From Noviherbaspirillum soli (GTDB taxonomy: Bacteria; Pseudomonadota; Gammaproteobacteria; Burkholderiales; Burkholderiaceae_D), in the NCBI RefSeq assembly GCF_015352955.1, contig NZ_JACYOX010000005.1, forward strand, positions 62,001 through 126,000: a stretch of 64,000 nucleotides of DNA, written 5' to 3'. The notes under the pieces were generated by a model. The model did not search any database. It was not told the DNA's origin and saw nothing but the letters and a program-made list of their open reading frames with translations. Position 1 is the stretch's first letter, and the number at the start of each line of letters is the position of its first letter. Below are positions 55,812-64,000 of this stretch, piece by piece. Both the position numbers and the translations under genes were made by a program.

Positions 55812-55821
55812 GGGGGGGGGG
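55812..55821. repeat. Homopolymeric G tract (10 G) in a divergent promoter region
   Basis: Ten consecutive G lie between two divergent genes. Tracts of this length are prone to slippage and could vary in length; no other homopolymer of this kind was noticed in intergenic DNA here. Confidence 0.6.
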
Positions 55822-55909
55822 CAAGTTTAGCAAACCGCAAGCCTCTCACCCATCCCTGCGGCATGGCGCCCATGCCACCAGCGTACCGGCTGCCGCGATG
55901 GGACGGCAC

Positions 55910-55937
55910 TGAACTTCATTTTCCACCAAGCCACAAA
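55910..55937 (+). promoter_or_regulatory. Candidate hrp box (HrpL-type promoter) of the ankyrin gene
   Basis: TGAACT (55910-55915), a 15-base spacer and CCACAAA (55931-55937) match GGAACY-N15/16-CCACNNA with one mismatch (first G). It ends 84 bases before the ATG at 56022. Confidence 0.4.
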
Positions 55938-56021
55938 CGGCGCTTCTTTCCGGCCGACCTGACAGGTTTTGCAGGCCTCGCACAAGCGGCACCTTGTTTA
56001 ACATTTCAAGAGAGCACGGAC

Positions 56022-59147
<3,126 letters not shown>

Positions 59148-59285
59148 TCTGCCCTGCCGCGTTGGCAGGCATGGCAAGTCTTCCGCCCCCAGGTTTTCCC
59201 ACGCCTGCCGACGGTACAACCTGGCGCCCCACCCGCCGCTTCCGGTATAGTCCGGGTCAACGCTTCAACAGCCCGCCCGCCTTCC

Positions 59286-60233
59286 ATGTCCCGCCTGCCC
59301 GCCCACATCGACATTCACCTGATCCGCATCCTTTACCTGCTGCTATCGGAAAAGAATGTGTCGCGGGTGGCGCTGAAGCTGAACCAGCCGCAGCCGTCGA
59401 TCTCGGCCTCGCTGCGCAAGCTGCGCGAGCTGACCGGCGACCCGTTGCTGGTGCGCGGCTCGCGCGGCATGGTGCCCACGCAGCATGGCGAAAGCCTGCT
59501 GAAGCCGGCCAAGCGCATTCTCGACGAGACCGAGCGGCTGTTCGTGCAGAAGCTGCCGTTCGAGGCGCGCGAGGAAGCACGCACCTTCCGCATCGCCGCG
59601 CCCGATTACCTGGACAGCCAGTTCCTGCCCAACGTGGTGGCGCGGGTGCGGCGCGAGTCGCCGAAGAGCCGGGTGGTGATCTTGAACATCAGCCGCGACA
59701 TCGACCATATCCGACTGCTGTCGGACGGCGACCTCGACCTGGTGATCGCCAACTGGGACGAGCCGCCCGCGCACCTGCACCTGGCCAAGCTGTTCCAGGA
59801 CCCGATCGCCTGCATCATGCGCGCCGACTGCGCCTATGCCCGCCGCACCGCGCCGGATGCGATGACGGTGGAAGACTACCTGTCGCTGCCGCATGTGGCG
59901 CCGTCGCAGATGATGCCCGGCTATCACGGCGTGATCGAGTCCTTCCTGGAACGCCACAACCTGCGGCGCAACGTGGTGGTGGAGTCGGCATACTTCGGCC
60001 AGATGCCCTACATGCTGCTGCAAAGCGACCTGGTGCTGACCACCGGCCGCCAGTTCCTGCGCTTCTATGAACAGAACCTGCCGCTGAAGACCTATAGCGT
60101 GCCGCTGAAATTTCCGCCGATGCGCTTCTACCAGCTCTGGCATGACCGGGTGCATCATGCGAGCGAACACAAGTGGCTGCGCGACCTGATCGGCGCGGTC
60201 GCCCGCGAGCTGCAGCCACGCGCCGCTTCCTGA
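59286..60233 (+). CDS. LysR-family transcriptional regulator
   Basis: The 315-residue regulator has an N-terminal winged helix-turn-helix (about 8-66: LLSEKNVSRVALKLNQPQPS and ISASLRKLRELTGDPLLVRG), and a C-terminal effector-binding domain of the NodD-like subgroup (RTFRIAAPDYLDSQFLPNVV, then LDLVIANWDEPPAHLHLAKL). It stands 28 bases upstream of the 8-oxoguanine-type deaminase gene on the same strand, so the two are likely co-transcribed, and it is a candidate activator of the purine genes. The effector is not known. Confidence 0.92.
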   Translation: MSRLPAHIDIHLIRILYLLLSEKNVSRVALKLNQPQPSISASLRKLRELTGDPLLVRGSRGMVPTQHGESLLKPAKRILDETERLFVQKLPFEAREEARTFRIAAPDYLDSQFLPNVVARVRRESPKSRVVILNISRDIDHIRLLSDGDLDLVIANWDEPPAHLHLAKLFQDPIACIMRADCAYARRTAPDAMTVEDYLSLPHVAPSQMMPGYHGVIESFLERHNLRRNVVVESAYFGQMPYMLLQSDLVLTTGRQFLRFYEQNLPLKTYSVPLKFPPMRFYQLWHDRVHHASEHKWLRDLIGAVARELQPRAAS

Positions 60234-60261
60234 ACGCCTTCATTCAACACCATCCTGAACC

Positions 60262-61656
60262 ATGCCTCTTTCCCCTGCTTCCTCCGCCGCCGGCAAGACC
60301 CTGCTGGTGCGCAACGCCCGCCTGCTCGTCACCATGGATGCACAGCGCCGCGAGATACCGGATGGCGCAGTCTTCATCCGCGGCCATGTGATCGAACAGG
60401 TCGGCCCGAGCGCCGAGCTGCCGGGCGAGGCCGACGAGATCATCGACGCCAGCGGCCGCCTGGTCATGCCCGGCATGGTCAATACCCATCACCACATGTA
60501 CCAGAGCCTGACGCGGGTGGTGCCGGATGCGCAGGACGGCGAGCTGTTCAAGTGGCTGGGCGCGCTGTATCCGGTCTGGGCAGGGCTGACCGGCGAGATG
60601 ATACGGGTCTCCACCCAGACCGCGATGGCCGAGCTGATGCTGTCGGGCTGCACCACCAGCAGCGACCATCTCTACATCTACCCGAACGACTGCCGGCTGG
60701 ACGACAGCATCGAGGCGGCGCGGCAGATCGGAATGCGTTTCCATGCCACCCGCGGCGCGATGAGCGTCGGCCAGAGCAAGGGCGGCCTGCCGCCGGACGC
60801 GGTGGTGGAGCAGGAAGACGCGATCCTGAAGGACAGCCAGCGCCTGATCGAGACATGGCATGACGCCAGCCGCCACGCGATGCTGCGCATCGCGGTGGCG
60901 CCCTGCTCGCCGTTCTCGGTCTCGCGCGACCTCATGAAGGCATCCGCCGAGCTGGCGCGCAGCCATGGCGTGGCCATGCATACCCACCTGGCCGAGAACG
61001 TCAACGACGTCGCCTACAGCCTGGAGAAATTCGGCATGACGCCGGCGCAATACGCCGAGGACTGCGGCTGGGTCGGCCATGATGTCTGGCATGCCCACTG
61101 CGTGCAGCTCGACCAGCCCGGCATCGAGCTGTTTGCCCGCACCCATACCGGCGTGGCGCACTGCCCCTGCTCGAACATGCGGCTGGCCTCCGGCATCGCG
61201 CCGGTGCGGCACATGCTGGACCATGGCGTGCCGGTCGGCCTGGGCGTGGATGGCAGCGCCTCCAACGACGGCGCGCACATGCTGGGCGAGGCGCGCCAGG
61301 CCATGCTGCTGCAGCGGGTGGGGTTCGGCCCGGATGCGATGACGGCACGCCAGGCGTTGGAGCTGGCCACGCTGGGCGGCGCGAAGGTGCTGGGACGGGA
61401 CGACATCGGCGCGCTGGCGCCAGGCATGTCGGCCGACCTGGTGATGTTCAGGCTGGACCAGCTGGCTTATGCGGGCGCGCTGCATGACCCGGTGGCGGCG
61501 CTGGTGTTCTGCACGCCATCGAATGTGGATTGCAGCATCATCCATGGCCGGGTGGTGGTGAAGGAAGGCCAGCTCGCCACGCTGGACCTGGGGCCGCTGG
61601 TGGAGCGCCATAACGGGCTGGCGCGGGCGTTGATGGAAGCGGCGCGGCACGGTTGA
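60262..61656 (+). CDS. 8-oxoguanine deaminase-like amidohydrolase
   Basis: The 464-residue zinc amidohydrolase has MPGMVNTHHHMYQSLTRVVP (His-x-His), MHTHLAENVNDVAYSLEKFG, HAHCVQLDQPGIELFARTHT, CPCSNMRLASGIAPVRHML, and GVDGSASNDGAHMLGEARQA. The TTSSDHLYIYPND and VDGSASNDG blocks fit 8-oxoguanine deaminase, relatives of the triazine hydrolases. It would turn 8-oxoguanine into urate and ammonia, the same product as XDH. A triazine-type substrate cannot be excluded from sequence alone. It follows the LysR gene. Confidence 0.88.
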   Translation: MPLSPASSAAGKTLLVRNARLLVTMDAQRREIPDGAVFIRGHVIEQVGPSAELPGEADEIIDASGRLVMPGMVNTHHHMYQSLTRVVPDAQDGELFKWLGALYPVWAGLTGEMIRVSTQTAMAELMLSGCTTSSDHLYIYPNDCRLDDSIEAARQIGMRFHATRGAMSVGQSKGGLPPDAVVEQEDAILKDSQRLIETWHDASRHAMLRIAVAPCSPFSVSRDLMKASAELARSHGVAMHTHLAENVNDVAYSLEKFGMTPAQYAEDCGWVGHDVWHAHCVQLDQPGIELFARTHTGVAHCPCSNMRLASGIAPVRHMLDHGVPVGLGVDGSASNDGAHMLGEARQAMLLQRVGFGPDAMTARQALELATLGGAKVLGRDDIGALAPGMSADLVMFRLDQLAYAGALHDPVAALVFCTPSNVDCSIIHGRVVVKEGQLATLDLGPLVERHNGLARALMEAARHG

Positions 61657-62073
61657 CGAGGTTGAATGCGGTTGACCTGACGATGGTGGCCGTATTGTTC
61701 CGGGCACTGGATTCCGTCTTCTCGCCGCGTCGCGGATGGCGCAGGCAATTTTCGACTGGTCAGGCTCGGGGTAAGCCTTCATGGCAGCGGTTACAGGGGC
61801 TTCCGCGGTTGCGGCTGCACTTGATATGCGCACAGCGACAGTTGCCGTTACTGTTGAATTGGCTGTTGGGTTTGAATCGCGTTGAGCGCGCCGCGGCAGC
61901 GGCGTTCGAAGCGGAAAAGGTGCTGCGTCGGTAGGGCGTAATACCCCGAAGGGGCATTACGCCATCAGTCGATCAACGAAGTCGGCCGACAATGCCATCC
62001 CGGTCGGCGACCACGGTGCAATGCCCTTCGGGTATTGCACCCTACGGAAGGCAACCGCACTGCCCCCGCCCCC
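61657..62073. other. Intergenic region with REP-like pair
   Basis: This 417-base stretch lies between two convergent genes. The left part (61657-61930) has short open frames of poor quality and no recognisable gene. The right part holds the REP-like pair at 61931-62045. No T-tailed terminator is seen, so the palindromes may serve as transcript ends. Confidence 0.5.
61931..62045. repeat. GTAG-headed REP-like pair (BIME), copy 2
   Basis: A forward unit (61931-61963) and an inverted unit (62015-62045) match those at 40105-40219. The forward unit differs in both arms (GGCGTAAT with ATTACGCC) so that pairing is kept, which supports selection on the hairpin. Unit spacing (about 50 bases) is the same at both loci. 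Confidence 0.8.
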
Positions 62074-63627
62074 TCAATGCGCCCCACCCGCATCCACCGG
62101 CGTCTTCGACCTCACCGGCCGCGTCATCCATACCAGCCCGATCAGCAGAATGAACAGGATGGCCGACATGTAGAAGATGTCGGTCGCGCCCAGCGTGCCC
62201 GCCTGCACCGACAGGCTGCGCTCGATCACGGCCCAGGCGCCCTGCTCCGACATGCCCTGCGCCTGCATCGCCTGCACCGCCTGGCTGAAAGCCGGGTTGG
62301 ATGGCCCGGCATGCTCGGCCAGCTGTGCATGGTGCAGCGTGCTGCGGCTGTCCCACAGCGTCGAGGTGAGCGAGGTGCCCATGCCGCCGAACATGATGCG
62401 CACGAAGTTCGACAGGCCGGCCGCCGCCGGGATGCGATCCGGCGACAGGCCGGACAGGATGATGGACGTCAGCGGAATGAAGAACATCGCCATCGCCGCG
62501 CCCTGGATCACGGTCGGGATCATCAGCGTCATGGTGTCGACTTCGGGCGTGAAGCGCGAGCGCAGGAAGAACACCAGCGCGAAGATCAGGAAAGCGGTCG
62601 AGGCGACGAAGCGCGCGTCCACCTTGGGCAGCATCTTGCCCACCAGCGGCGAGAGCAGGATGGCGAAGATGCCGACCGGCGCCATCACCTTGCCGGCCTC
62701 GGTGGCGGTATAGCCGATCTGGGTCTGCAGCCACAGCGGCAAAATCACCAGGCTGCCGAAGAACAGGCCATAGGCCACCGAGATCGCCACCACGCCGCCG
62801 CTGAAGTTGCGGCCCGCGAACAGCGACAGGTCCACCACCGGATGGTCCTCGCCCAGTTCCCAGATGATGAAGTAGACGAAGGCCACCAGCGCCACCGCGG
62901 TCAGCACGATGATCTCGCCGGAGGCGAACCAGTCCAGCTCCTTGCCCTTGTCCAGCATCAGCTGCAGCGAGCCGACCCAGATCACTAGCAGCGCCAGGCC
63001 GATCTTGTCAATCGGCAGGCGCACCGTCTTCGATTCGCGGGTGTGGTAGATCGACCAGCTGGCCCACGCCGCGAACAGGCCGATCGGGATGTTGATGTAG
63101 AAGATCCACGGCCAGGTGTAGTTGTCCGAGATCCAGCCGCCCAGCAGCGGCCCCATGATCGGCGCCACCAGCGTGGTCATGCCCCAGAACGCCAGCGCCA
63201 TGCCGCTCTTGGCCGGCGGATAGCTGGCCAAGAGCAGCGACTGCGACAGCGGGATCATCGGCCCGGCCACCGCGCCCTGCAGCACGCGGGCGGCGATCAG
63301 GATCTCGATGCTGGGCGCGACGCCGCACAGGAAGGAAGCCAGCACGAACAGCAGGATGGAGGTGATGAACAGCCTCACCTGGCCGAAGCGCATCGTCAGC
63401 CAGCCGGTCAGGGGCACCGAGATCGCGTTCGACACGGCAAACGAGGTGATCACCCAGGTGCCCTGCTGCGGCGACACGCCCATGTCGCCGGAAATGGCCG
63501 GGATGGACACGTTGGCGATCGACGAGTCGAGCACGTTCATGAACACCGCCAGCGACAGCGCCAGCGTGCCCAGCACGAGCGGCGTGCCGCTCAGCGGCGG
63601 CAGGGCGGCGCGGGGAGCGGTGGCCAT
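62074..63627 (-). CDS. emrB: DHA2-type MFS multidrug efflux transporter (EmrB-like)
   Basis: The 517-residue protein has about 14 membrane segments. FMNVLDSSIANVSIPAISGD (motif D1 of DHA2), WLTMRFGQVRLFITSILLFV, RVLQGAVAGPMIPLSQSLLL and GMTTLVAPIMGPLLGGWISD (motif C) are characteristic of EmrB. It exports drugs together with the periplasmic adaptor EmrA encoded one base upstream. ATG 63627 begins the protein just after the EmrA stop. Confidence 0.92.
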   Translation of the reverse strand: MATAPRAALPPLSGTPLVLGTLALSLAVFMNVLDSSIANVSIPAISGDMGVSPQQGTWVITSFAVSNAISVPLTGWLTMRFGQVRLFITSILLFVLASFLCGVAPSIEILIAARVLQGAVAGPMIPLSQSLLLASYPPAKSGMALAFWGMTTLVAPIMGPLLGGWISDNYTWPWIFYINIPIGLFAAWASWSIYHTRESKTVRLPIDKIGLALLVIWVGSLQLMLDKGKELDWFASGEIIVLTAVALVAFVYFIIWELGEDHPVVDLSLFAGRNFSGGVVAISVAYGLFFGSLVILPLWLQTQIGYTATEAGKVMAPVGIFAILLSPLVGKMLPKVDARFVASTAFLIFALVFFLRSRFTPEVDTMTLMIPTVIQGAAMAMFFIPLTSIILSGLSPDRIPAAAGLSNFVRIMFGGMGTSLTSTLWDSRSTLHHAQLAEHAGPSNPAFSQAVQAMQAQGMSEQGAWAVIERSLSVQAGTLGATDIFYMSAILFILLIGLVWMTRPVRSKTPVDAGGAH

Positions 63628-63628
63628 C

Positions 63629-64000
63629 TCAGCGCTTCGCCACGGCCGCGCTGTTGTCGGCGATGATGCGGGCGATGTCCTGCTCGGCCTCGCGGTCGGC
63701 GGCATCGAATACCCGGGTCTCGTAGGCCGGCGCGGTGCGCGCCGCGCCGCTGGATGTCAGGGACGTGCCTTCGGCATGGGCGATATCCACCTTCACTTCC
63801 ATCGACAGGCCGATGCGCAGCGGCTTTTCAGCCAGTTCCTTAGGGTCGAGCCTGATGCGCACCGGCACCCGCTGCACCACCTTGATCCAGTTGCCGCTGG
63901 CATTCTGCGCCGGCAGCAAGGCAAAGGCGGCGCCGGTGCCGGCGGCAAGGCCCACCACCTGGCCGTGATAGACCACGTCGTCGCCATACAGGTCGGAATG
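63629..64000 (-). CDS. emrA: EmrA/HlyD-family periplasmic adaptor, C-terminal part
   Basis: The frame is open to the window edge, giving the last 123 residues. SDLYGDDVVYHGQVVGLAAG, FALLPAQNASGNWIKVVQRV and PVRIRLDPKELAEKPLRIGL are the C-terminal blocks of EmrA, the membrane-fusion protein that links EmrB to an outer-membrane channel. The N-terminal membrane anchor and coiled coil lie outside the window. It is first in the leftward emrAB operon. Confidence 0.9.
   Translation of the reverse strand, partial: HSDLYGDDVVYHGQVVGLAAGTGAAFALLPAQNASGNWIKVVQRVPVRIRLDPKELAEKPLRIGLSMEVKVDIAHAEGTSLTSSGAARTAPAYETRVFDAADREAEQDIARIIADNSAAVAKR

Noticed and set aside
60244-61833. A 529-codon minus-strand frame opposite the 8-oxoguanine-type deaminase
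   Set aside because: Antisense to a gene with intact zinc-site motifs; no ribosome site or domain.
61653-61934. Short 93-codon frame after the deaminase gene
   Set aside because: It starts inside the deaminase end, has no ribosome site, and its translation has no recognisable feature.

Overview
This is a 64 kb stretch of a G+C-rich Gram-negative chromosome. Gene content and order point to a betaproteobacterium of the order Burkholderiales, most likely Oxalobacteraceae (Herbaspirillum/Noviherbaspirillum/Massilia-like); the family assignment is inference. Pointers are the runs exbB-exbD-lpxK-(Trm112)-kdsB-adk, ispH-fkpB next to radC-rpmB-rpmG, rpsT facing murJ, the large set of ABC transporters, the lipid A enzymes and a classical Burkholderiales-type porin. 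Most of the window (1-45 kb) is ordinary core genome.

Layout: 1-6.4 kb: partial secreted helical protein, small Ala/Lys-rich exported protein, DUF192 protein, rpsT, murJ, a SirB1-family protein, uup and a tRNA-Arg(CCT). 6.6-13.6 kb: SRPBCC protein, a FimV-like inner-membrane protein, a TPR/NTF2-like protein, a stand-alone GspE/PilB-type ATPase with c-di-GMP-binding-type (MshEN) repeats, and a glycine-zipper lipoprotein. 13.7-20.8 kb: maleylpyruvate/maleylacetoacetate isomerase with a fumarylpyruvate-type hydrolase, a DUF1232 protein, livHMGF, ispH, fkpB. 20.9-26.9 kb: radC, rpmB, rpmG, a fatty-acid desaturase, an MscS channel, an RsmB-family methyltransferase, purN. 26.9-30.5 kb: a secreted guanyl-specific RNase with its barstar inhibitor, gamma-glutamyltransferase, a short-chain dehydrogenase. 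30.8-40 kb: TRIC channel, H+-pyrophosphatase, adk, kdsB, Trm112 protein, lpxK, exbD, exbB, xseA, sodB.

40.3-61.7 kb is a purine-scavenging region: a BMP-type nucleoside/purine ABC transporter (binding lipoprotein, two permeases, double ATPase), a DUF6352-like protein, xanthine dehydrogenase xdhA-xdhB, its maturation factor xdhC, guanine deaminase, a porin, a LysR regulator and an 8-oxoguanine-type deaminase. Together they would import purines and convert guanine, (hypo)xanthine and 8-oxoguanine to urate; no urate-degrading enzyme is in the window. The window ends in an EmrAB-type drug-efflux operon (emrA partial).

The most unusual signal is two genes inserted into that purine region. One is an A+T-rich orphan (46441-47256), the other a 1041-residue ankyrin-repeat protein (56022-59147). 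Each lacks a signal peptide, has a low-complexity N-terminus, and is preceded by a one-mismatch match to the HrpL-type hrp box (GGAACY-N15/16-CCACNNA). They are candidates for type III secretion effectors. Other points of interest are GTAG-headed REP-like paired hairpins with compensatory base changes, the RNase/barstar pair, and the multi-MshEN ATPase standing without other pilus or secretion genes.
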